Origin: a bacterium BMS3Bbin02
GTDB taxonomy: Bacteria > Actinomycetota > Acidimicrobiia > Spongiisociales > UBA5794
Assembly: GCA_002898115.1 (NCBI GenBank)
Contig: BDTL01000247.1
Span: 1 to 7,366, forward strand
Reading direction: 5' to 3'
Length of the DNA stretch: 7,366 bases
The notes beneath the pieces are model-generated. The model was not told the DNA's origin. It made no database searches and saw nothing but the letters and a program-made list of their open reading frames with translations. The position numbers and the translations under genes are program-made. Below, in pieces: positions 1 to 6,415 of the stretch; positions within the stretch are counted from its first letter, which is position 1, and every line of letters starts with the position of its first letter.

Positions 1-2
1 CT

Positions 3-983
3 CTCACCGCCCATGCTCTCTTCAAGTCGCTGCTCTTCCTCTCGGCGGGGGTCGCACTCCATGCCCGGGGAACACTCGATCTCGGAAAGTTACGGCTCGG
101 GACCGCGCTGCCGCGCGTGGCGGTCCTCTTCGGCATCGGGGCGCTCGCCCTGGGGGCAGTACCACCGCTCGGAGCTGCGTTCACAAAAGAGGCGATCCTG
201 GCGGGTGCGGTCCACGCCGGCGTTTGGGTGGGTCTCGGGACGGCGGCAGCCGGTCTGCTCAGCACCGTGTATGCCGCGAGGCTCCACATGTTGGCCTATG
301 GGCCCGGTCCCGCCGGCGAGATCCACGGGTCGCCGCCCCGTGGTGAGGTGGCGGCGCTGGGTGTACTCGCCGGTTTGACATTACTCCTTGGGATACTGTG
401 GCTTCCCGGGGGAGATGGGATCTTGGAACGGGCTTCCGAGGGACTCGTTCTCGCGCCGACCGTTACAGAGACCATCGTGTCGTGGGGACTTGTCGCACTC
501 GGTATCGCCATCGTGGCTGTTGCTTGGCGACGCGGTCGACTTGTGTCACTCGGGCTGCCGTCGCGTACGAGAGAGTTCATTGCGGGATGGTGGGGCATTC
601 CGACCGCTGCCCGTGTCCTGATCGTCGATCCTGTGTCCCGCCTTGGGCAGTGGCTCTTTGTTGCTGATCGGACGGTGCTTGCGCGGATCGCCGATTCGGT
701 CGCAGGATTTGGCGACCTCATGGCGCGGGTTCTCAAGCGCTTCGTGGATCGAGCGATCGACGCCACTGTGTGGGGTATCGCGGCTGGCACGATACGGGGG
801 GCAGATATTTCTCGCCTGGTGGATGACCGAGGTGTGGATGCAAGCGTAGAGGGTTTGGCATCGGGGATTGGCGTGGCCGGCGAGAAGAGCCGTCGAACGC
901 AGACCGGGATGTCGTATCACTACTACACGATGATGATGATTGGCCTCGTGGTGGTTATTGCTGTCGCGAGCTTCTGGAGGTAA
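3..983 (+). CDS. nuoL: NADH-quinone oxidoreductase subunit L, C-terminal part (5' end outside window)
   Basis: This is the C-terminal 326 residues of the largest antiporter-like membrane subunit of complex I, which couples NADH:quinone electron transfer to proton pumping in the cytoplasmic membrane. The frame is open from the window edge, so the start lies upstream; NuoL is usually about 600-650 residues, so roughly half is missing. Visible at once is the family motif HALFKSLLFLSAG (in-window residues 4-16), carrying the channel His and Lys of the central broken helix. PPLGAAFTKEAIL follows, with the second-half channel Lys at residue 62. Hydrophobic helices follow near residues 65-100, 117-133 and 157-176. 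After these come a long amphipathic stretch (about 180-290), matching the lateral helix region unique to NuoL, and a last membrane helix (about 306-324) after the QTGMSYHYY signature. The Q-T-G-x-x-x-x-Y motif and the nuoM and nuoN genes that follow separate it from MrpA-type antiporters. The C-terminal arm holds an apparent internal repeat (see findings). Confidence 0.95.
   Translation, partial: LTAHALFKSLLFLSAGVALHARGTLDLGKLRLGTALPRVAVLFGIGALALGAVPPLGAAFTKEAILAGAVHAGVWVGLGTAAAGLLSTVYAARLHMLAYGPGPAGEIHGSPPRGEVAALGVLAGLTLLLGILWLPGGDGILERASEGLVLAPTVTETIVSWGLVALGIAIVAVAWRRGRLVSLGLPSRTREFIAGWWGIPTAARVLIVDPVSRLGQWLFVADRTVLARIADSVAGFGDLMARVLKRFVDRAIDATVWGIAAGTIRGADISRLVDDRGVDASVEGLASGIGVAGEKSRRTQTGMSYHYYTMMMIGLVVVIAVASFWR
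976..980 (+). promoter_or_regulatory. nuoM ribosome binding site inside the nuoL end
   Basis: A GGAGG sequence lies 8 nt before the nuoM ATG and overlaps the last codons of nuoL. It fixes the nuoM start and implies that the two genes are translated from one transcript with closely linked ribosome traffic. Confidence 0.75.
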
Positions 984-988
984 GACAG

Positions 989-2479
989 ATGTTGACATTG
1001 GCCATTTTCGTCCCGCTGCTAGTAGCTGCGATCGTGCTGGCGATTCCCAAGAGATACGAACACTACGCACGTCCGTTGGCGATCGGGACCAGCTTCGTTC
1101 CACTCATTGTGGTTGTGGTTGCCTGGGCGCGCTTCGACATCGGAACCGCCGGTTTCCAGCTCGTCGAGACGGCGTCGTGGATACCGTCCCTGGGGGTTTC
1201 CTACACCGTGGGCGTCGACGGGCTCTCGCTTGCACTCGTTGCCCTCACCGCGTTGCTGTTCACCGTGTCGATCGTGTTTCCGATCGACGATCACGGCAAG
1301 CCCCGGGCTTACTTTGCGACGTTCCTCTTCCTGGAAGCGATCTCGCTGGGTGTCTTCTTGTCACTTGACCTCATTCTGTTCTTTGTGTTTTGGGACCTCA
1401 GCCTCGTCGGCATGTACTTCCTGATCGGTATCTGGGGACACGGAGATGCGCAGCGCTCGGCTCTGAAGTTCTTCCTCTATACCCTGCTCGGTTCGTTGGC
1501 GTTGCTGCTTGGCATCCTCGGGATCTATCTCTATACGGATCCCAGAACCTTCAACATGATCGAGATCATCGCCACCCTTCCAGTGCCAGCCGGTGGCGTG
1601 GGTGCGGTCCTCATCTTTTTGGGTATCGGCGTTGGATTCGCGGTTAAGACGCCGCTCGTCCCGTTCCACACCTGGCTCCCACCGGCGCACGTTGATGCAC
1701 CTGCTCCCGCTTCGACAATCCTTGCCGGAGTCCTGCTGAAGATGGGGACCTACGGTTTTATCCGGATCTCGTTGCAGATGATGCCGGAGACGTTCCAGCG
1801 TTTTGCGTTCCCCCTCGGCGTCATCGCCGTCGTGAGCATCCTCTATGGAGCGCTCGTAGCCATGGCTCAGACCAATCTCAAACGTCTCATTGCATACACG
1901 AGCGTGAACCACATGGGGTATGTGATTCTGGGTATCGCGGCGGCCGGGGCGCTCGGCATCGGTAGTGAAGCCTCCCGATCGTTGGCGATGACCGGAGCGG
2001 TAGTGGAGATGGTTGCTCACGGGTTGATCACCGGCGCACTGTTCCTGGTTTCGGGTTCCATCCTTGCGCGCGGGGAGACCTACGAGTTGGACCAATATGG
2101 AGGTCTGGCTAGTCGGGCGCCGCGTCTAGCCGGGATTACGATGTTGGCTGCATTCGCGAGCCTCGGTCTACCGGGATTAGCCGGATTCGTAGCCGAGTTC
2201 CAGATCTTCGCAGGAACACTGGGCGTGTACCCGTGGTTAGCCGGTATCGGGTTGCTCGGTATCGTGATAACAGCGGCACTGTTCCTTCGCATGATCCAAC
2301 AGGTCTTCCTCGGCGATCTTCCGGTCCGCTGGGATGGATGGCGCGATCTCCAGAAGTCCGAGTTGTACGCCCTGGTGCCGCTGGCGGCACTCGTTGTGGT
2401 GATCGGCGTTGCACCCGCATGGCTGATTCGGGTCGTTGACAGCCTGTCTCAGGTCGTAACCGCGGGCATAATTCCATGA
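989..2479 (+). CDS. nuoM: NADH-quinone oxidoreductase subunit M
   Basis: This 496-residue integral membrane protein is a complete NuoM, one of three antiporter-like proton-pumping subunits of respiratory complex I; the length is normal for the family. The start is set by a GGAGG 8 nt upstream. About 14 hydrophobic helices can be traced. Family landmarks include GMYFLIGIWG (141-150), FAVKTPLVPFHTWLPPAHVD (217-236) with channel Lys220 and His227, LLKMGTYGFIR (249-259) with Lys251, the helix around NLKRLIAYTSVNHMGY (296-311), AHGLITGALF (343-352) with His344, and GFVAEFQIF (399-407) with Glu403, the position of the terminal-channel glutamate. One oddity is that the helix-5 segment reads FWDLSLVGM, giving Asp136 where NuoM normally has an essential Glu (Glu144 in E. 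coli) and Gly141 where Pro is usual. It lies 5 nt after nuoL, and its stop overlaps the nuoN start, so it is part of the nuo operon. Confidence 0.97.
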   Translation: MLTLAIFVPLLVAAIVLAIPKRYEHYARPLAIGTSFVPLIVVVVAWARFDIGTAGFQLVETASWIPSLGVSYTVGVDGLSLALVALTALLFTVSIVFPIDDHGKPRAYFATFLFLEAISLGVFLSLDLILFFVFWDLSLVGMYFLIGIWGHGDAQRSALKFFLYTLLGSLALLLGILGIYLYTDPRTFNMIEIIATLPVPAGGVGAVLIFLGIGVGFAVKTPLVPFHTWLPPAHVDAPAPASTILAGVLLKMGTYGFIRISLQMMPETFQRFAFPLGVIAVVSILYGALVAMAQTNLKRLIAYTSVNHMGYVILGIAAAGALGIGSEASRSLAMTGAVVEMVAHGLITGALFLVSGSILARGETYELDQYGGLASRAPRLAGITMLAAFASLGLPGLAGFVAEFQIFAGTLGVYPWLAGIGLLGIVITAALFLRMIQQVFLGDLPVRWDGWRDLQKSELYALVPLAALVVVIGVAPAWLIRVVDSLSQVVTAGIIP

Positions 2480-3903
2480 CCGCTGAGATGGGCCGCGCCG
2501 CGGTCGACATTCTTCCCGTGCTGATACTGGTAAGCGGGGCGATCATATTGATCTTCTATGTGATGTTCGTACCGCGGCGGTTGCAGGCATCGTCCGCAAT
2601 GGGTGCTGTCATCGTGCTGGGCGCCACCGGGTTCGCGACCGGCTGGTATCTGGGTGATGCACCGGGAATGACATTCTTCGGGACCTTTGCGGCAGACAGA
2701 ACATGGCTCTGGGGCACGCTGATCATCGTGGTCGTAACTGTGCTCACGGTTGCATTGTCGGTCGAGTGGTTTCAGACGGATTCGCGTCAGGGTGAGTATT
2801 ACGTCCTGCTCCTGTTGTCGGCGTTAGGGGCCGTGTTGCTCGCCGGAGCAGTGGACCTGATGGAGTTCATCCTTGCGATGCTGCTGTCGTCGGTGACCGG
2901 CTTTACGCTGGCTGCATTCCACCGCAAATCGCGGGCGGCGACCGAGGCCGGGATGAAGTATTACCTGCTCGGGGCTCTCGCCAACGGTGCGATGGCGTAT
3001 GGCGTGGCGTTGTTGTTCGGGTTGTCGGGGGGCACCTCGTTTGGGGACCTCCGCACGGGGTTGATAGGAGCCGACCCGACTGCGGTGGTCGTCGCGTTCG
3101 GCATGGTGACTATCGGAATCGCGTTCAAGCTCGGAGCAGTTCCTGTCCATCAATGGATGCCCGATGTTGCCGAGGGTTCACCAGCGCCCGCAGCCGCCTT
3201 TCTGCTCGTCGCGGGGAAGGTCGGCGCATTGATCGTCCTGATGAGGCTCGCCACCGTTCTTCCCGAGACAGTGGTGGGGTGGCGACCGCTCGTTGCCGTA
3301 ATTGCCGCGGTCACGATGACCCTTGGGAACCTTGCAGCGTTGTGGCAGGACGATGTTCGGCGCATGCTTGGATGGTCGTCAGTGTCGCAAACCGGCTACG
3401 GTCTGCTCGCGGTTGTCGCTGTGGGCCGAAGCGACCTCGCAATCCCGTCGATGCTGTTTTTCCTGGCCGCCTATGCGTTGGGCAACATGGCGGCGTTCGC
3501 GGTCGTCGTCAGTTTGCGTGGGCTCACCTCGCGAGAGTCCTATCGTGGCCTCGGGTCGACTCATCCCTGGCTCATGGGCGCCCTGGTGGTGACCTTCCTC
3601 TCGTTTGTCGGGATCCCCCCGCTCGGTGGATTCGCCGCCAAGTTGCTGTTGATGGGGGCCGTCATCGAATCGGGTTACGCCTGGCTGGCCATTCTCACTG
3701 TCATCAATTCGGCGATTTCGCTGTTCTACTACGCCCGGGTGATGGGCCCTGCGTACTTCGAGACCGGAGCCGAGAGGCGACCGCTCATGGGGCGCCTCAC
3801 CTTCTGGGCGGTCGGTGTCGCGACGGTGGCCGTGGTGGCGATCGGGGTCGTTGCCCAGCCTCTGATGGAAGCCTGGCGGGCATTGGTGCTCCTGGCCGGC
3901 TAG
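2476..3903 (+). CDS. nuoN: NADH-quinone oxidoreductase subunit N
   Basis: This 475-residue membrane protein is the third antiporter-like subunit of complex I and normally the last gene of a nuo operon, as here. The ATG at 2476 overlaps the nuoM stop as ATGA and lacks a strong Shine-Dalgarno sequence, which suggests translational coupling. Landmarks include EAGMKYYLLGALANG (157-171) with Lys161, AFKLGAVPVHQWMPDVAEG (216-234) with Lys218 and His225, LLVAGKVGAL (243-252) with Lys248, the helix at RRMLGWSSVSQTGY (295-308), and FVGIPPLGGFAAKLLLM (377-393) with Lys389. These match the channel residues known from E. coli NuoN (Lys158, Lys217, His224, Lys247, Lys395). The exception is helix 5: FILAMLLSS (131-139) shows Met135 where most NuoN proteins have Glu in an ELLS-like motif. 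Glu130 lies five residues earlier and could partly substitute. No frameshift or stop is seen, so the gene looks functional. Confidence 0.95.
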   Translation: MTAEMGRAAVDILPVLILVSGAIILIFYVMFVPRRLQASSAMGAVIVLGATGFATGWYLGDAPGMTFFGTFAADRTWLWGTLIIVVVTVLTVALSVEWFQTDSRQGEYYVLLLLSALGAVLLAGAVDLMEFILAMLLSSVTGFTLAAFHRKSRAATEAGMKYYLLGALANGAMAYGVALLFGLSGGTSFGDLRTGLIGADPTAVVVAFGMVTIGIAFKLGAVPVHQWMPDVAEGSPAPAAAFLLVAGKVGALIVLMRLATVLPETVVGWRPLVAVIAAVTMTLGNLAALWQDDVRRMLGWSSVSQTGYGLLAVVAVGRSDLAIPSMLFFLAAYALGNMAAFAVVVSLRGLTSRESYRGLGSTHPWLMGALVVTFLSFVGIPPLGGFAAKLLLMGAVIESGYAWLAILTVINSAISLFYYARVMGPAYFETGAERRPLMGRLTFWAVGVATVAVVAIGVVAQPLMEAWRALVLLAG

Positions 3904-4023
3904 CTGCGGTGACTCGCTGTAGCAAGAGTTCAGGGCCGCGTACCATGCAGGGTCTTCTTCGGGATCGCACCGCCACGCCTGGGGCGTCGAGCGGCATCTC
4001 GATACTGGCGATGGGGACTCAGG
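3904..4023. other. Convergent intergenic region between nuoN and the kinase gene
   Basis: This 120-bp gap separates two genes whose 3' ends face each other. I see no convincing coding frame in it. The only structure noticed is the hairpin listed separately at 3970-3994; no T-tract follows on either strand. Confidence 0.6.
3970..3994. terminator. Weak candidate bidirectional hairpin
   Basis: An inner perfect 5-bp stem (ACGCC 3975-3979 with GGCGT 3983-3987, loop TGG) is flanked by an outer CCGC/GCGG pairing (3970-3973 with 3991-3994) across a small internal loop. Its position between convergent genes suits a shared terminator. Without a U-tract on either strand it would be a poor intrinsic terminator, so this is a tentative call. 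Confidence 0.25.
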
Positions 4024-5547
4024 TCAGTTGACGGCATCCGTCGAAGGAGCGGGTTGTTGCGCCGCCGTTGCGACCACGGTTGTGCCACCCCCGGGTGTCT
4101 CTCGAAAGTCGAGGGAGCCGCCGACGAGTTGGGCACGTTCGTGCATTCCCATAAGCCCGAGGCGCTTCGAGGGGATGTACTCACCCGGCGACCGGGGCAT
4201 GCTGAATCCGGTGCCGTCGTCAACGACTTGAAGTACGACTTCGTCGTCGCTGAAGCTCACAGTGATGGCAAGCGATGTCGCATGCGCATGACGTTCGGTG
4301 TTGCGCATCGCCTCCTGTGCGATCCGGTAGAAGGCAACCTCGGTTTCAGGGCTGAGCCTTCGTGTTGATCCGTGCACCGTCAGGCTGGCGTCGAGTTCAG
4401 TTCGGCCTTGTAGCTCTGACACCAGCCACTCGAGAGCCGGAACCAGTCCGAGGTCGTCGAGCAGTGTGGGGCGTTGGTCACGGGCGACACGTCGCAGGTC
4501 ACCCAGAATCTCCGACGCGTCCTGGTGCAGGTCTCGGCCGGTACCTCCCGACGGTACGGCGTAACCCTCGAGGCTCCGGGTGAGTAATGCGAGGCGCTGT
4601 GCCGGGCCGTCGTGGAGATCACGGGCGAGGCGCCTGCGCTCTTCTTCCTGCGCCTGGGTTACGAGGCTCACATACGTCGAAAGCATGGTCTGTTCCTTGA
4701 CGTGCAGCATGACGTTCTCGATGCGTACTGCGAGTTGGTGCCCTACCGTCGTCAGGAATCCGGCGTCGATGGAATCCGGGCTTCGTTCGCGATCGGTTAC
4801 GACGATGAGGCAGCCGGAGATGCCTTCGGTCGTGATCGCGATTTCGACCAGAGGAAGTGACGTCCCGGTCGCGGTGGGGGACTCCGTGGCTGTCGGATCG
4901 ATCCGCTCCTCGATGAGTTGAGACAGCGCAGACCCGCGGTTCTGAGCGAGTGCGACAACGGGGACGGATTCGTCACGGCGCCACAACATGACGCCGGCAT
5001 CCTCGAACTCCATCAAGCCGACAAGTCTCGACAACACTGCTGCAGCTACCTCGCCGGGTTTTCTCTCCGGCAGAGCCGCCGCGGTGAGCTCATTGAGTAT
5101 TGCTAGTCGTTTCGCTGCAGCTTCGGCTCGTTGGCGCTCTTGACGCTCGCGCTCGACGGGTAGCGCCATCACGACACCCATCCCGACCACAGTTCCAACG
5201 AAGACGAGTTCGAGTACCCACTCGAAATCTGTCCTGTGCCACAGTGGGAGGTTGGCCGAGGCCAACACTGCGGACCACCAGCCGGTGAGAACGCCACCTT
5301 CCCAGCCATAGATGAGTGCGGCGTAGGCGACCGGGGCAAGATACAGAATCACCGGCATGTGGTGGATTCCGGGGAGATCTTTCCACGGCCCTAGCGGAAT
5401 GTCTCCAGCTTCGAGCGCAATATGAACGGCGCTGATCAGCGCGACGGCGATCTGGATTCTCCAAAACGCCGGTTCGCGAATTCTGCGGGCGGCTGCCTGA
5501 CGCAGGCGTTGCGCTAGAGGCAATGGTGCATGCGAGGCTTCGTTCAT
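4024..5547 (-). CDS. Membrane sensor histidine kinase, HisKA_3/NarL-partner type
   Basis: This 507-residue sensor kinase is predicted to autophosphorylate and pass the phosphate to the regulator encoded just before it. The N-terminus has four likely membrane helices (about 31-48, 64-82, 85-100, 110-130) with a HHMP motif at 62-65 at the entry to helix 2. A charged coiled-coil-like linker (131-147) and a probable GAF-like sensing domain (about 148-283) come next. The HisKA_3 dimerisation domain carries EEERRRLARDLHDGPAQR (301-318), with phospho-acceptor His312. The ATPase domain shows the N box around QEAMRNTERHA (411-421, Asn416), the G1 box VDDGTGF (442-448), GLMGMHERA (464-472) and a glycine-rich end (GGG 487-489). 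The start at 5547 overlaps the regulator stop as ATGA. The frame stays open further upstream, but that extension lies antisense-free inside the regulator gene, is Arg/Gly-rich and has no membrane character, so I rejected it. The input signal is unknown. Confidence 0.93.
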   Translation of the reverse strand: MNEASHAPLPLAQRLRQAAARRIREPAFWRIQIAVALISAVHIALEAGDIPLGPWKDLPGIHHMPVILYLAPVAYAALIYGWEGGVLTGWWSAVLASANLPLWHRTDFEWVLELVFVGTVVGMGVVMALPVERERQERQRAEAAAKRLAILNELTAAALPERKPGEVAAAVLSRLVGLMEFEDAGVMLWRRDESVPVVALAQNRGSALSQLIEERIDPTATESPTATGTSLPLVEIAITTEGISGCLIVVTDRERSPDSIDAGFLTTVGHQLAVRIENVMLHVKEQTMLSTYVSLVTQAQEEERRRLARDLHDGPAQRLALLTRSLEGYAVPSGGTGRDLHQDASEILGDLRRVARDQRPTLLDDLGLVPALEWLVSELQGRTELDASLTVHGSTRRLSPETEVAFYRIAQEAMRNTERHAHATSLAITVSFSDDEVVLQVVDDGTGFSMPRSPGEYIPSKRLGLMGMHERAQLVGGSLDFRETPGGGTTVVATAAQQPAPSTDAVN

Positions 5548-6221
5548 CCCAACTCGTCCAGGTCGAGCAGGCCCTTGCGCAGTCCCTGGATGACTGCCTC
5601 GGTTCGCGATGCGACCCCGAGTTTCTCGAACGTGTGGGCGAGGTGCGCCTGTACGGTGCGGGGACTCACGTCCAGATCGCCGGCAATCTGCTTGTTCGAT
5701 CGTCCCCGCGCTGCTGCCTTCAGTACGTCCAGTTCGCGATCGGTGAGTACATCGTCCCACTCCTGTTCGGCTTCATGTCCATCTGTGGCGAGGCTTTCGA
5801 ATACGATGCGACGGATCGCGGGATGGAGTACCGACTCGCCGGCATGGACCGCTCGTACCGATCCGACCAGTTCCGCCTCACCGATATCTTTGAGCAAGTA
5901 CCCCGCTGCACCTGCGTTGATGAGTGCACGCACGTACCCCATCTCGTCGTGAACGGTGAGGATAAGGACCGCAACCTCGGGGTGGTCGGCCTTGACCCGT
6001 TCGGTCACTTCGATACCGCTGAGTCCCGGCATTGCGATGTCTACAAGCGCTACGTCAGGGACAACGTTGGTGATCAGTTCCAACGCTTCTAGTCCATCGG
6101 CGGCTGTTCCGACGACGTCGATGTCGTCGTGTTTGGTGAGGAGTTCCTTGGTTCCCTCGCGGACGAGCGCATGGTCATCGACGATGACGACACGAATCGG
6201 GGCAGTGTCTGGTTCGGTCAT
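5544..6221 (-). CDS. Two-component response regulator, NarL/FixJ family
   Basis: This 225-residue DNA-binding response regulator is the first gene of the two-gene operon and the cognate partner of the kinase. The receiver domain (about 9-125) has the acidic pair Asp15-Asp16 in VVIVDDHALVREG, phospho-acceptor Asp61 in ALVDIAMPGLSG, switch Thr89 in ILTVHDE and conserved Lys111 in YLLKDI. A linker (about 126-155) leads to a LuxR-type helix-turn-helix (LTDRELDVLKAAARG, 159-173; NKQIAGDLDVSPRTVQAHL, 176-194; FEKLGVASRTEAV, 198-210). All key phosphorylation residues are present, so it should be a phospho-dependent transcription factor. The start is supported by AGGA 7 nt upstream. Its stop overlaps the kinase start as ATGA, implying coupled synthesis. 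Targets are not shown by sequence; the divergent cupredoxin gene and autoregulation are the natural candidates. Confidence 0.95.
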   Translation of the reverse strand: MTEPDTAPIRVVIVDDHALVREGTKELLTKHDDIDVVGTAADGLEALELITNVVPDVALVDIAMPGLSGIEVTERVKADHPEVAVLILTVHDEMGYVRALINAGAAGYLLKDIGEAELVGSVRAVHAGESVLHPAIRRIVFESLATDGHEAEQEWDDVLTDRELDVLKAAARGRSNKQIAGDLDVSPRTVQAHLAHTFEKLGVASRTEAVIQGLRKGLLDLDELG

Positions 6222-6228
6222 GGGTCCA

Positions 6229-6232
6229 TCCT
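6229..6232 (-). promoter_or_regulatory. Ribosome binding site of the response regulator
   Basis: AGGA on the minus strand, 7 nt before the ATG at 6221, supports that start. The same stretch contains a second ATG that opens only a three-codon frame. Confidence 0.5.
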
Positions 6233-6400
6233 AGAAGTCTGTTGAGGCCGTGGCTTCAGAGTTTTTCCCCGACAATGTTGCCGATTCCGTATACGCCAAA
6301 TTGCCTACATCACCTGGGACCTTTTGCCCTCCATGCCTCATGCGGCGAATGGGAGTATGGGAAGGGTAAGCCAGATGCCGCACAAGACGGGCATCACCAC

Positions 6401-6406
6401 AAGGAG
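6401..6406 (+). promoter_or_regulatory. Ribosome binding site of the cupredoxin lipoprotein
   Basis: AAGGAG lies 9 nt before the ATG at 6416. This strong match decides the start: the frame extends 58 codons upstream to 6242, but that extension would place the lipoprotein signal internally. Confidence 0.8.
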
Positions 6407-6415
6407 TTTCCCACA

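Larger units (their letters stand above)
6222..6415. promoter_or_regulatory. Divergent control region with three phased TTGCC motifs
   Basis: This 194-bp non-coding region separates the regulator (-) from the cupredoxin lipoprotein (+), so it must hold both promoters unless one is leaderless or remote. TTGCC occurs on the plus strand at 6278, 6301 and 6324, exactly 23 bp apart each time. A perfect 8-bp palindrome CGTATACG lies at 6288-6295 between the first two. I could not identify a convincing sigma-70 -35/-10 pair in either direction. The motifs are candidate sites for a regulator, but their function is inferred only from spacing and location. Confidence 0.4.

Noticed and set aside
1361..2095. 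A long minus-strand frame (244 codons) opposite nuoM
   Set aside because: It is the charged, Gln/His/Arg-rich antisense shadow typical of GC-rich membrane-protein genes and has no start signal or domain.
3912..3929. ACTC/GAGT inverted repeat just after nuoN
   Set aside because: Only 4 bp of stem with no T-tract; too weak to call a terminator.
3153..4031. A long plus-strand frame (292 codons) overlapping nuoN
   Set aside because: It is an out-of-frame shadow of nuoN with Arg/Gly/Cys-rich composition; nuoN itself is unmistakable.
5548..5760. A 71-codon upstream extension of the histidine kinase frame
   Set aside because: It lies wholly inside the response regulator gene, is Arg/Gly-rich with no domain character, and the ATGA overlap at 5544-5547 gives a natural start.
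6218..6229. A three-codon frame (M-D-P-stop) overlapping the regulator start as ATGA on the minus strand
   Set aside because: It could act as a leader for coupling, but it has no Shine-Dalgarno of its own and its ATG is part of the regulator's AGGA region; chance is the simpler explanation.
6242..6415. A 58-codon upstream extension of the lipoprotein frame
   Set aside because: The AAGGAG at 6401-6406 and the lipoprotein signal peptide starting at 6416 show that translation begins there; the extension has no signal or domain.
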